From positions 1,736,001 to 1,800,000 of the forward strand of contig JBCAQO010000007.1 in the NCBI GenBank assembly GCA_039111635.1: DNA of 64,000 nt, read 5' to 3'. Below the pieces are notes generated by a model, which was given only the letters and a program-made list of their open reading frames with translations, did no database searches and was not told where the DNA came from. Below are positions 46,501 through 57,107 of the stretch, piece after piece (the stretch's first letter is position 1; every line of letters begins with the position of its first letter). This stretch comes from Heterobasidion occidentale (Eukaryota; Basidiomycota; Agaricomycetes; Russulales; Bondarzewiaceae). Made by a program: the position numbers and the translations under genes.

Positions 46501-47755
46501 GAACTGTGTTTGATATTCCTGGCCAAGTGAATTCTTGTCCTACCAAGGCTAGAGTTCCTCTTTGTCCTGGATGACCTACTGCTAGATTATCATGGTTTAA
46601 CTTGATGATATCTTGACGAAGTTGTTCGTTTCGGGAAACATATATCTTTCCTCTGTGAAGGACCAATCCTTCTTCTTCGTTCCATTCTTGTAAACCTTTC
46701 TTCATGTTTTGAGGTCCTAAGGTTTTGATCTTGGCTAGGGTTTCTAGTAGCCATTCGTCTTTCCTGTTTTCTTCAATGATTCGTTTCTGGAGGTCGTCGT
46801 CTATTATGGTAACGCCTCCTTGTCCAGTTGCCCTGATGTGCAGCATTCGGTGAGGGTCCCAACTGTCGTCTATATTGATTGCATTGATTTCTACAAAGGG
46901 TCTTCGGATCTTTTCTGTGTTATTGAAAAGTTTGGGTTCCAAGAGTGTTTTACCTGAATTGTCAAATTCCACCCCCTTTTTATAGTTTGGAGGCTGTGAC
47001 AGACCGTCGGATTTATTAGTGACTCCTGCCTTGTGCGTCAATTTGTAGTCGAAACGCGAGAGGTAAAGTGACCATTGTGCTTGCCGACGGTTTAATTTCT
47101 GGCTTGACCGGAACCATTCAAGGTTCTTGTAGTCCGTCCAGACATCTACCGGGTGGTCGGCGCCCTCCAAATAGTGTCGCCAAGCTTCAAAGGCTCGAAC
47201 AACAGCCAGCAACTCTTTATTGTAGATTGGGTAGTTGCGTTCTGTAGGTGAGAGCGACTTGGAAATATAAGCACATGGGTGCCATTTTCCATCTTCGGCG
47301 ACTTGTGATAAAACTGCTCCAGTGGCAAAGTCGGAGGCATTGCATTCGATACGGAAGGGGTTCCTTGTATCCGGCATGACAAGCACCGGAGATTCTGTAA
47401 ATATTTGTTTTAGCGTTTGAAACACTTCTTTGCATGCTGGTGTCCAATCCCAGGTGCGTTCCTTCTGTGTCAACTCAAATGGCGGTCGTGCTATTTTTGA
47501 GTAATCCTTGATAAACCTGCGATAAAAGTTGCAAAAACCTAAAAATGATTGCATTTCCTTGACTTTTCCAGGGGTTGGCCAGTCCATAATACCGGCCACT
47601 TTGATTGGGTCCATTTCCAGATGTCCATGTGATATAACATATCCAAGGTAGTCAATTTTCTTTTTATGGAAGTGGCATTTCGAGGGTTGTAGGTATAGAT
47701 CGTTGTCTTGTAAGATCCGTAAAACCTTTCGGACCGTCTTGATATGGTCATCCAT
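46496..47755 (-). CDS. RT C-terminus, RNase H and integrase zinc domain
   Basis: Open frame from just after the RT catalytic motif. RT thumb/connection: KCHFHKKKIDYLGYVISHGH, FLGFCNFYRRFIKDYS. RNase H: FRIECNASDFATGAVLSQ, YPIYNKELLAVVRAFEAWRH, VWTDYKNLEWF. Integrase zinc-binding start: LNHDNLAVGHPGQRGT. In the first RNase H motif CNASDFA stands where relatives have CDASDFA (Asp to Asn), which would remove a catalytic acid. Confidence 0.85.
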   Translation of the reverse strand: MDDHIKTVRKVLRILQDNDLYLQPSKCHFHKKKIDYLGYVISHGHLEMDPIKVAGIMDWPTPGKVKEMQSFLGFCNFYRRFIKDYSKIARPPFELTQKERTWDWTPACKEVFQTLKQIFTESPVLVMPDTRNPFRIECNASDFATGAVLSQVAEDGKWHPCAYISKSLSPTERNYPIYNKELLAVVRAFEAWRHYLEGADHPVDVWTDYKNLEWFRSSQKLNRRQAQWSLYLSRFDYKLTHKAGVTNKSDGLSQPPNYKKGVEFDNSGKTLLEPKLFNNTEKIRRPFVEINAINIDDSWDPHRMLHIRATGQGGVTIIDDDLQKRIIEENRKDEWLLETLAKIKTLGPQNMKKGLQEWNEEEGLVLHRGKIYVSRNEQLRQDIIKLNHDNLAVGHPGQRGTLALVGQEFTWPGISNTVH

Positions 47756-48359
47756 CGTTTTGGAGAACTAGGATGTCGTCCATATAGATTGCTACCAATC
47801 CGGCATAAATGAGGTCTTTGAAGAGTGCGTTCATCATAGTTTGGAATGTTGCCGGCGAGTTGGTTAATCCAAAGAACATGACCAGTAGTTCGTACATTCC
47901 TAGATTAGTGATGAACATGGCCAGTTTCTCGCTTCCTTCTTTCATGCGTATGTTGTTATATCCTGTATCGACATCCATTAGTGAAAAGTATATGGCTTTG
48001 GCTAGAAGGTCCAGTAATTCTTGAATAATCGGCAAAGGGTATTTGTTCTTGGTTGTTATTTCATTGAGTTTGCGATAATCCATTACTGGTCGTAGTTTCC
48101 CATTCTTTTTCTTGATGAAGAAGAATGGGGATGCCATGTGCGACTTGGATTCTCTGATGAATCCTTTCTGGAGGTTTTTGTCTATGAATTTCTTGAGTTC
48201 CACTTGCTCACCAGGGCTGAGACTGTATAGCTTGGGTTTGAGCGAGTGATCCATTCCTTCCTTGATTTCTATTTTGTGATCCCAAGGTCGAGAGAGCGGT
48301 AGCTGTCCTTTTGGTCGGCCTTCGAAAGCCTTCCTATAATTCCAGTATTCCCTCGGCAC
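47748..48359 (-). CDS. Reverse transcriptase N-terminal half
   Basis: RT fingers and palm: ESKSHMASPFFFIKKKNGKL, VMDYRKLNEIT, YFSLMDVDTGYNNIRM (catalytic Asp), MFFGLTNSPATFQTMMNALF, and YMDDILV (catalytic Asp pair). Right after YMDDILV two bases are missing relative to the expected text, so the frame shifts into the following ORF. This alone would prevent a full polyprotein. Confidence 0.88.
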   Translation of the reverse strand: MPREYWNYRKAFEGRPKGQLPLSRPWDHKIEIKEGMDHSLKPKLYSLSPGEQVELKKFIDKNLQKGFIRESKSHMASPFFFIKKKNGKLRPVMDYRKLNEITTKNKYPLPIIQELLDLLAKAIYFSLMDVDTGYNNIRMKEGSEKLAMFITNLGMYELLVMFFGLTNSPATFQTMMNALFKDLIYAGLVAIYMDDILVLQNDG

Positions 48360-49471
48360 TATCTCCTCGAAGGATAGTTCGGGTTTCCCTTTGGCGGCTT
48401 CTTCCGCAAGTCTTTGCGAGTTGGTGTGCTTCGTTTGTTTCCCTATCTGTGCTTTGGCAGGCTTGCTTCCTTGAGCCGGTATATTGGCATATAGAAGTTC
48501 CGTGGTTTCGGCGCGATGTATATCAACACCTTCTTCAGAGTCGTTGTATAATTCCAGTGCCTGTAATGTTCCCGTATCAAGGCATCTAATGAGATAGACT
48601 CCATCTTCTTCAAGATCCTTGGAGGAAAGTGCCGGAAGTCCATCACCGTCCTCCGGAACGTCTTCTTCAGCCCATGTCAGAACCTTGTAATTTCTGGTTC
48701 AGGCCTTCAGACGTTCGGCATTCAACCTTTGAGTTGTGAACTCCGGACTTGTAGGTATTGTCCGCAAATGTGGTACTGTGGTGTTTCCCACTTTCCGGCC
48801 TGGTACTGCTTTTCCTGGCTTTTGCACTGGTATTGAGTAGTCGCCCATTTGCGGTACTGTTTCCATGCGACATATGCTTGGTTTAGGATGTCCTGGTTTT
48901 CTTGTAGCTCTTTTGGCTTTTACCGGTCCTCCTTTTATTTGGCAGGAGGGCGGACATCTGGTAAAGTGCAGCCCGTAGGCATGCCAGTCAACTTCTGGAT
49001 TATGTTCCAATAACCAGTTGGTTCCTAAAATGACGTCCTCTTTTCCTATTTCCGCAATGTAGAATCTTGCTGATTCTGTATGCGACCCCCCCTTTTCGCC
49101 TAGAACCTGTAATTGCAGGTTGGCAAATCTTGTAATGGGTCCTCCTTTAAACTCAGTGTTTTGGACCATACTGACTGGGATAGGGGCAGGGGTTTTATGC
49201 GTGGTGATTTGATGTGCTTCTATGAAGCGAGGGTGCATGAAGATTCCGGTGGCTCCACTGTCCACCAGTGCCTGTGTAGCAGCTTTTCTATTCTTGCCTA
49301 TGAGCATTGTCTCGAGTTGGAGTGATGGTGCACCATGTGATTTCATTTCCAAAAGATACAATACATCTGGATGTCCATGCTCTTGGTCAGCGTCTTTACT
49401 GGCCAGAGGAGCGTACCAATTTCCTGCAAGAATCCTACTCTCCGCATCCGCTGCCAATGGGAGAGGCTTTA
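48360..49471 (-). pseudogene. Aspartic protease and linker of the full-length element
   Basis: Pol starts in the -1 frame relative to Gag. Protease core: LETMLIGKNRKAATQALVDS with the catalytic triad continuing SGATGIF, then FYIAEIGKEDVILGTNWLL and NPEVDWHAYGLHFTRC. A TGA at 48699-48701 interrupts the linker; the second copy has CAA at this codon (53450-53452), so a CGA was probably ancestral. The linker has acidic repeats (VPEDGDGLPALSSKDLEED) leading into RT. Confidence 0.8.
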
Positions 49472-50407
49472 AAAATTCTTCGAGTCGCTAAAGGCTCGAA
49501 CTTCCTCAATTTCTTCCATGCTGAGACCCATCATCATTTGGCGGATGTGGTTGACTCTGTTCTTTCCTTCCTCAACGTCTTCATCATCTAATTGTACTTC
49601 GTCCATTTCTCCTTTGCGCACTCCCCTGCGACAAGGAGGCTGGAATCTTCTTTTGGGTCGAGAAGGACAGTTGCGCGCCATGTGCCTGGGCTTCTTGCAA
49701 AAGAAGCACTTGCCTTCTTTGGCAAGTCGATCTCTTTCCGCCGGGGTCAGCTTCTTGAAGCGAGTGCGAATGGCATTGGCCTCCATTTCTGCTGCATCTA
49801 CATCCATAGGTTCGTATTGGGGTTCCCTATCGTGCCACGGGGGTGCCCTTTTGTCGTAAAAGGTATGCGGAGTGTAGATTTGGAATTTGCCTTTTTGGAG
49901 TTTGTATGCTCAGTCCCTTGCGATGCACATCTTTTCATGTTTCTTGGCCTTCTCAACCAGTTCCTCCCATGTTCCGTCTTTGGAAGGATCTTCATAAATT
50001 CCCTTTGCTAGCTCTCATTTGAGTCCTCGCAGGAAGTGGGTCTTCTTGGTTTCTTCATCTACGCTGGCGAGTGCCGCGAGCTGTTCAAATAGCTGAAGGT
50101 AGGTGTTGAAGGATTCTTTCCCTTGATTGACCCTGGCTAATTTGTTGCGAGCGTCCACTTCTTTATTGAACTCCTTGAAATTGGTGGCTATCTTTTTGCG
50201 AACGGATGTGAAGCCAGCCATGTCTGCCCAAGTGTAGTGGTTCCAGTCCTTTAATGTGTTCCTGGCCTGAGTAAAGTTTCTTGCCCATATCCCCGCTGAT
50301 CCTTCCTTCATATATGACAGAGCGTAGGCGATCTTGGCGAATTCGTTTGCATAATCTTTTTTCCTGGCCAGGAACATCAGGTCGATTTTGTGGAGGAACT
50401 GCTCTGT
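49472..50407 (-). pseudogene. Gag capsid/nucleocapsid of the full-length element
   Basis: Retrotransposon-gag domain with the usual helical text: TEQFLHKIDLMFLARKKDY, SAGIWARNFTQARNTLKDW, KLARVNQGKESFNTYLQLFE, ASVDEETKKTHFLRGLK. It is followed by a basic linker and the CCHC knuckle CFFCKKPRHMARNC (Lys-Pro-Arg-His in place of the more usual Gly-His). TGA stops at 50408-50410, 50015-50017 and near 49914 interrupt it. It ends FSDSKNF then TAA at 49469-49471. Confidence 0.85.
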
Positions 50408-51783
50408 TCATTTCCGGTTTCCACTAAAGGTGGTGGGTTTGGCCATAGCTGGTCCCTTGGACTCATTACCTCCAGTATCTGTCAACATTGTATCGGGCGG
50501 GGGCTCTGGATCGTTAGGTGGTTCCGGATTTCCACTTGGTGCTTCAAAATACTCCGGTTTGGGGACAAACTCCGGTGTTGGGGCTCGGAAGTCTTCTTTG
50601 GGAGTGGTTTCTTGTAAGGGGAATGTAGCGGGAGTGTTTCTTCTAGAGATTCTACTTCCACTGGCTGTTTCTCTGGGTAGAGTATGTATGTGCGGTCTTG
50701 GCAAGTCACGATGCCTATCTGCCGGTGATTCAGGCTTGTCGAAGGTCTTGCTTGCGACGTAGTCCGCGACCTTGACCAGGTGTAGTTGGGGTCCTACGTG
50801 GACGGTCTTCTCTCCCTAGGTAGGGTATTCGTATCTGCTCTCTCCTCGTTTGCGGAAGAATCCGGTGAGAGTTCCTGCATAGTAGAAGTGTCTCTTGTTC
50901 TCATCGTAATAAAGTTGGTCCTCGTCGAAGTCTTCGGGTAAGTCTCCGTAGACTTCTGCTGGGTCTGTTCTGTAGCCGGGAGGATATCCCGAGGTGATTT
51001 CATCCATTGTTTATTCTTTGAAGAAGAAGGGTACTGCCTGTCTTCTTCCAGCTTGTAATGCTTCTTGTAGGTCTGGGTCCCTTTTGATAATTTTGTTGAT
51101 GGAAATATCAATCTGGTCGAGGAGTTGGATGATTTTGGAGAATGTGTGTCCCGAGATGAAGGTTCAGAGATGATAAGTTTTGTGGGCAAACTCTCCTCTT
51201 CTGACAATAAAAATGATCCCATCAATTTCGGTTCTGACTGGCGGAGAGCTAGGGGCTTCCAGTGTGTCTTTCTAAGTGGAGGAGAAGGTCCAGTGGATGA
51301 GGACTGAGACGTGGTCTCTGTTCTCCTGAGTCTTGATGAGTTCTGCCCTGATTCCGTTTGCGTCGATATTCCTTGCGATGGTTCTTCTGAGATCAGTGAT
51401 AACGGCACTGGGGAAATCGTCTGGTCTTCCGTCGTGTATCTCAACGGTGTTCTTCGTTCTGATGACGCCGGGCTCTCCGTTGTCTGTGAGGGTGAACGGT
51501 GTCTTTGGTTCGTTGATGAAGCAAATCCCAGAAAACTGATATCCAGTTTTACTGAGGTCGATGAAGATTTTGGGTGATTGCTGCAACCTGAGTGTGGCTA
51601 CTCCTAAATAAACCTTTCCTGGGTTTCGGTGTCTTGCGACTTCTATAGTTCCTGGGTTGTTAATTCTTCCTTGAAGGGTTCCTGCTTGGTTTACCCTGGC
51701 GGCAGTTGCTAGAATGTGGTTTACTGATTGGAGAAAGAGCTGTCGCTGCTGGGGATCCAGCTTGGAATATGGTAGGGATGGAA
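50408..51783 (-). pseudogene. Gag N-terminal extension of the full-length element
   Basis: About 440 codons between the PBS and the capsid domain. Pieces: QQSPKIFIDLSKTGYQFSG, TVEIHDGRPDDFPSAVITDL, DHVSVLIHWTFSST, stop TAG at 51272-51274, IDGIIFIVRRGEFAHKTYHL, TGA, FSKIIQLLDQIDISI, VPFFFKE, TAA, GYRTDPAEVYGDLPEDFDED, FYYAGTLTGFFRKRGE, TAG, then a Pro-rich stretch (PEPPNDPEPPPDTML). No known domain. It is conserved at protein level in diverged copies, so it was coding in the ancestor. Confidence 0.7.
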
Positions 51784-51796
51784 GAGCTCGTTCAAG
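51784..51796 (-). other. Primer-binding site of the full-length element
   Basis: Minus strand CTTGAACGAGCTC next to the 5' LTR. It pairs with the predicted transcript start AGCTTGTTCA (plus coordinates 52240-52249) over 10 nt, with one G-U wobble. Confidence 0.65.
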
Positions 51797-52642
51797 TGTT
51801 AGGTCGAAGACCTATCATGTGCACTGATGCACGAAGGGGATCCCTAGGCTAATACGTCCACAGTGTCGTAGAGTCGGAGGCTCCAATGAATGAAGACGAC
51901 CAATCGTCTTTGGGCTCTTTCAAGGAACTCGGAGTCATTCTCTGCCTTGTCCTCGAGGAGGTTAAGGAGATGATCTTCGAGGTCTTCTCAATGATGAGGA
52001 GGAACGGGATGATCTTCTCCTGTCCAACAGATGACACGAGGAGGTGTCCAACTGAGAACGCGGAAGGCGGCAAGTCCAGTGTAGTAGTGGGTGAAGAGGG
52101 CGTAAGAAGAGAAGGGAGACGAGGCCAGTGTTTTGTCAGACCGTGTAAAGGAGTTTTCAGATCTGACAGAGATCACAAAGTGTGGGCTAGGAAGATAGCC
52201 AGACACCGGGTGCAGTGCAGAGATCAAATATATTACAGGTGAACAAGCTGAGCTTCTTAGAAGCTCATCTCGGCTAAATATACAAAGAATTATCTAGGGC
52301 AGGATCGCGATCTGGTCTATGCGCTTCTCAGGTACCGAAGTCAATGATTGAGATCCGTAAGCTAAGATGCGTCATCGATCTAAGTATAGTACCGGGTCAC
52401 TAATGTCTGTCCACATCCATATCAAATACCGAGGCACATCATGATCAATCAGGAACCAGGAACCGGGCCAGGAACCAAGGTCTGTCCGCATCAAGAACCA
52501 AGAATCGTAAGTAAGCGTTCATGCAGCTAGCATGTAAATAGTAATGAGTCATGGGGAACCGTCCAAGTCTGTAGCACGTCCAAAGCACTTGACCAGCCCA
52601 TCCATTCACGTGCGAAGCACATGTTAGGACGCGGTCTTAACA
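51797..52642 (-). repeat. 5' LTR of the full-length element
   Basis: 846 bp. Minus-strand TATATTTA starts at 52282 and the predicted transcript start is 33 nt downstream at 52249. Outer end GTTAGGACGCGGTCTTAACA. Confidence 0.92.
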
Positions 52643-53050
52643 GGGGCTCATACATTTCTAGGTTGGTGACGAATGCGGCTAGTATCTCGCTTCCTTCTTT
52701 CATGTGTACATTGTTATCCTATGTCAACATCTATTAGTGAGAAGTATATGGCTTTGGCTAACAGGTCCAGTAGCTCCTGAATAATCAGTAAGGGTACTTG
52801 TTCTTCATTGTTATTTCATTGAGTTTGCAATAATCCATTACTGTCATAGCTTTCCATTTTTTTTCTTGATGAAAAGAAGGAGAGACTATGTGTAATTTTG
52901 GATTCCTGGATGAAACCCTTCTTCAGGTTTTGTCAATGAATTTCTTGAGTTCTACTTGCTCTGCCAGGCTGAGGCTATATAGCTTGGTTTAAGCGAGTGA
53001 TTCATCCCTTCTTTTGATTTCTATTTTGTGATCCCAAGGTTAATTAGGTG
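52643..53050 (-). pseudogene. RT fragment of a second family A-type element
   Basis: Minus-strand text matching the RT fingers/palm of the full-length element (for example the region around 47890-48240), with many indels. It is cut at 52643, where the full-length element's LTR ends. Confidence 0.7.
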
Positions 53051-54240
53051 GTAGTTGTCCTTTTGGTCAACCTTCAAAAACCTTCTTATAATCCCAGTAG
53101 TCCTTTGGTACTATTTCCTCGAAGGATAGTTGTGGGTTTCCCTTTTGCGGCTTCTTCCGCAAGTCTTTTTGAGTTGGTGTGCTTCGTTTGTTTTCCCTGT
53201 TTTTTCTTTGGCAGGTTTGCTACCTTGGGACAGTGTAATGGTATATGGAAGTTCCGTGGTTTTGGCACGGTGTATGTCAACACCTTTGGAGTCATTGTAT
53301 AATTCAAGGGCCTGCAAAGTTCCTGTATCAAGGCACCTAACAAGATAGACTTCATCTTCTTCAAAATCCTTGGAGGGGAGTGCTGGAAGTCTGTCACCAT
53401 CCTCCGGAACATCTCTTTTCAGCCATGTCGGAGCTTTGTAATTTCTGGCTTGGGCTTTCAAACATTTAGCATTCAACCTTCCAGTTGCAAACTCCAGACC
53501 TTTAGGTACCACCTGTGGACATGGTACTGTAGTGTTTCCCATGTTATGGCTGGTACTGATTTTCCTGGCTTTTGCAATGGTATTAAGTAGTCACTCACTT
53601 GTGGTACTGTCTCTATGCACCGTATACTTGGTTTTGGATGTCCTGGTTTCCTTGTAGCCCTTTGGTTTTACCAGTCCTCCTTTTATTTGGCAGGAGGGCA
53701 GGCATCGGGTAAAGTGCAGCCCATAGGCATGCCAGTCAACTTCTGGGTTATATTCTAGTAACCAGTCAGTTCCTAGAATGACATCTTCTTTTCCTATTTC
53801 TGCTATTTAGAATCTTGCTAATTATGTATGTGACCCTCCCTTTTTGCCTAGAACCTGTAATTGCAGGTTGGCAAATCTTGTAATGGGTCCTCTTTTAAAC
53901 TCAGTATTTTGGACCGTACTAACTGGAATAAGGGTAGGGGTTTTATGAGTGATGATTTAATGTGCTTCCATGAAGCAAGGGTGCATGAAGATTCTGGTGG
54001 CTCCACTGTCCACCAGCGCCTGAGTAGCAGCTTTTCAATTCTTGCCTATAAGCATTGTCTCAATTTGGAGTAATGGTGCACCATGTGATTTCATTTCCAA
54101 AAGATACAATACATCTGGATGTCCAGGCTCTTGGTCAGTGTCTTTACTGGCCAGAGGAGTGTACCAATTTCCTGCAAGAATCATACTCTCCGTATCTGCT
54201 GCCGATGGGAGAGGCCTTAAAAATTCTTCAAGTTACTAAA
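53051..54240 (-). pseudogene. Protease and linker of the second family A-type element
   Basis: Linker piece FATGRLNAKCLKAQARNYKA with CAA at the codon that is TGA in the other copy, then VPEDGDRLPALPSKDFEEDE. The protease part survives as scattered frames. Frameshifts throughout. Confidence 0.65.
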
Positions 54241-55960
54241 AGCTTGAACTTCTTCGATTTCTTCCATGCTGAGACCCATCATCATTTGGTGGATGTGGTT
54301 GACTCTGTTCTTTCCTTCTTTGATGTCTTCATTGTTGAATTGTCCTTTGTCCATTTTTCCTTCACACACCGCCCTGCATTGAGGAGGTTGGAATCTTTTT
54401 TTGGGTTAAGAAGGACAATTGCACGCCATGTGCCTGGGCTTCTTGCAGAAGAATCACTTGCCTTCTTTGGCAAGTTGATCTCTCTCTGCCGGTGTAAGCT
54501 TCTTGAATTGAGTACAAACAGTGTTGGCCTCCATCTCCACAGCATTCACATCCATAGGTTTGTATTGAGGTTCCCTATCTTGATGTGGGAGTGCCCTTTT
54601 GTCATAAAATGTACGCAGAGTGTAGAGTTGGAATTTGCCTTTTCTAAGGTCATATGCTCAATCCCTTGCAATGTACATCCCTTTGTGTTTTTTTGTCTTC
54701 TCAACCAGTTCCATCCATGTGTCGTCTTTGGAGGGATCTTCATAAATTCCTCTAGCTAACTCCCACTTTAGTCCCCTTAGGAAATGGGATTTCTTGGTTT
54801 CTTGGTTAACTCTGGCCAGTGCCACTAGTTGTTCAAATAACTGCAGATAGGTATTGAAGGGTTCTTTTCCTTGGTTCACCCTAGCTAATTTGTTGTGGGC
54901 ATCTGCTGTTTTTTTGAACTCCTTAAAGTTGGTGGCTATCTTTTTCTGGACAGAGGTAAAGCCAGCTGTTTCCTTCCATGCATATTTTGCCCAATCATTT
55001 GATGTGTTCCTGGCTTGTGTAAAGTTTCTTGACCATATTGGATTGAGCAGGTAGAAGGGGTAAGTTGCTTGGGGTCAATAGGACCCTTTTCTCACAAAGT
55101 GCCACGTCTTAATCAGGGTGTTGCTAGCCTTGTCCACCACCCTGCCTTGTCTGCCGCCTTGTTTGTTCATCTCTCGCTTTGTCCAAGTCACCCCAAGCTT
55201 GGTCCCTTTCTAGTATATATACCTCGCGAGCGCAAAGGCAATTCCTCATTCCAAACTCACTGCCGCACTTGCAGGTAGGTTCTCATTTCTCAGTACATAT
55301 ATTCCAAAATCACTGCTATGCTCACAGCATGCATTACATACATTTAGTTTTTTGCCCCACCCACTATCTCTCTCTACCTAGGTCTCTCTATGCTACACTA
55401 GTCTAGTCTTCTGTATCTACATAAGCCCTCCTAGAGTTGGCTTGAGGTCAGCCCCAGGACCTAGTCCCGAGGCTTGCCTTGAGTTCTCAGGGGCCACAAA
55501 TGACATACATTTGTCATGCCTGTTGAGCCTGGAGAATTCTGCTTTCTTCTCAATTTAGTTGCTTCTTTCTCAATTTAGATAACACTTTTTCTTTGTCACT
55601 CAGTCACATTGATCCAACGGACCCTCCCTTCATATATGACAGAGCATAAGCAATTTTGGCGAATTCATCTGCAAAATCTTTTTTTCTGGCAAGGATCATC
55701 AGGTCAATTTCGTGGAGGAATTGCTCCATTCATTTTCTGTTTTCATCAAAGGGGGTGGGCTTGGCCTTAGCTGGTCCCTTGGAGTCAGTACCTCCAGGAT
55801 TTGTCGACATTGTATTGGGCGGGGGCTCTGGATCTTCAGGCGGTTCTGGATTACCACTTGGTTTTTCAATATGCTCTGGCTCAGGAATTTGGTATGATGT
55901 TGGGGTTCGGAAGTCTGCTTGGAGAGTGGTTTCTTGTAAGGGGGATGTAGCGGGAGTGTT
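54241..55960 (-). pseudogene. Gag of the second family A-type element, with insertion
   Basis: CCHC knuckle region near 54440 (one Cys lost), helical Gag text NQGKEPFNTYLQLFEQLVAL and ETKKSHFLRGLKWELARGIY (TGG where the other copy has TGA), then a foreign insertion at 55041-55620. The first part of the capsid domain lies beyond it, with TGA at 55730-55732. The same TAA-ended Gag/-1 Pol junction is kept near 54230. Confidence 0.75.
55041..55620. mobile_element. Insertion in gag, probable solo LTR of another family
   Basis: About 580 bp with no match to the rest of the element. Ends are TTGGATTGAGCAGG and TTGATCCAA (short inverted ends). It has a TATATATA box near 55216 followed by GCGAGCGCAAAGGC, and a TGACATACATTTGTCA hairpin near 55500. 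No target duplication could be fixed. LTR-like by promoter and size. Confidence 0.5.
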
Positions 55961-57107
55961 TTGTCTAGATTGTCTACTTCCACTGGCTGTCTCTTTAGAT
56001 AGAGTATAAATGTGCGGTCTTGGTGAGTGACAATACTGATCTATTGGTGATCTAGGCTTGTCGTAGCTTTTCCTTGCAACATAGTCTGTGAGTTTAACTG
56101 AGCATAGGCTTGGTCCTGCTTGGACTGTCTTGTTGTAATAGGTGAGGATATCGGCCTTCTCCTTTCCATCTTCTGTGTAGAATCCTGTGAGGAGTCCTGC
56201 ATAGTAGAGGTGTTGGTTTTCTTTGTTGTACTGTAATTGGTCTGGGTCAATGTCTTCTGGTAGTTCTGCGAAGACTTGGGCAGGGTCTATTTTGTACTTA
56301 GATGGATATCCTTTAGAGATTGGTTCCGTAATGATTTATTCTTTGAAGAAGAAGGGTACCGCCTGTCTTCTTCCAGCTTGTAGTCCTTCTTGTAGGTCTA
56401 GGTCCCTTTTAATAATTTTGTTGATAGAAATATCATTCTGGTTAATGAGTTTGGTGATCTCAGAGAAGGTATGTCCTGAGATGAGGGTCTGGAGGTGATA
56501 AGTTTTGTCAGTGAACTCTCCTTTTTGAATGATAAAAACAATGCTGTCAATTTTAGTTCTAGTCAGTAGAGGTTCAGGTGCTTCTAGTTTGTCTTTTTAG
56601 GTAGAGGAAAATGTCCAGTGGATGAGGACTGAGTAGTGGTCTCTGTTTTCCTGGTTCTTAAAAAGATCTGCTCTGATTCCATCTCCATCAATGTTTCTTG
56701 TGATTGTTCTTCTGAGATTGGTGACAATGGCAAAGAGGGGATTGTCTGGTCTTCTGTCGTGTATCTTGATGGTGTTCTTTATTTGGATGACATTGGGCTC
56801 TCCGCTATTTATGAAAGAGAACAGTGTCTTTGGTTTGTTGACGAAGCAAATCCTGGAAAACTGGTATCCAGTTTTGTAAAGTCAATAAAGATCTCGGGAG
56901 ATCATTGTAGCCTAAATATAGCTATTCCTGAATAGATCTTTCCTGGGTTTTGGTGTCTTGCAACTTCTATTGTTCCTGGGTCACTAATTCTTCTTTAAAG
57001 GGCATCTGCTTGGTTTACCCTTACAGTGGTTGCCAAGATGTTGTTTACTGATTGGAGGAAGAGGATTCACTGCTGGGGATCCAGCTTTGAATAGGGTAGA
57101 GATGAAA
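55961..57107 (-). pseudogene. Gag N-terminal extension, second element
   Basis: Diverged copy of the extension domain with stop TAA at 56597-56599 at the same place as in the other copies, CAG in place of the TGA after TYHL, and TAA after FFFKE. Protein-level similarity is kept where the DNA has diverged. Confidence 0.65.

Larger units (their letters stand above)
42221..52642 (-). mobile_element. Full-length Ty3/gypsy chromovirus, family A, inactivated
   Basis: 10.4-kb LTR retrotransposon. 5' LTR 51797-52642 and 3' LTR 42221-43064 (846 and 844 bp, clearly homologous but not identical). Minus-strand order: PBS, Gag extension, Gag with CCHC knuckle, protease, RT, RNase H, integrase, chromodomain, extra ORF, polypurine tract. 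The pol order (RT-RNase H before integrase) makes it Ty3/gypsy and the chromodomain places it with chromoviruses. The flanks do not show a matching target duplication (GGTAG on the left, GGGGC on the right), and the two sides belong to different elements, so a later rearrangement or assembly join is likely. Confidence 0.92.
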
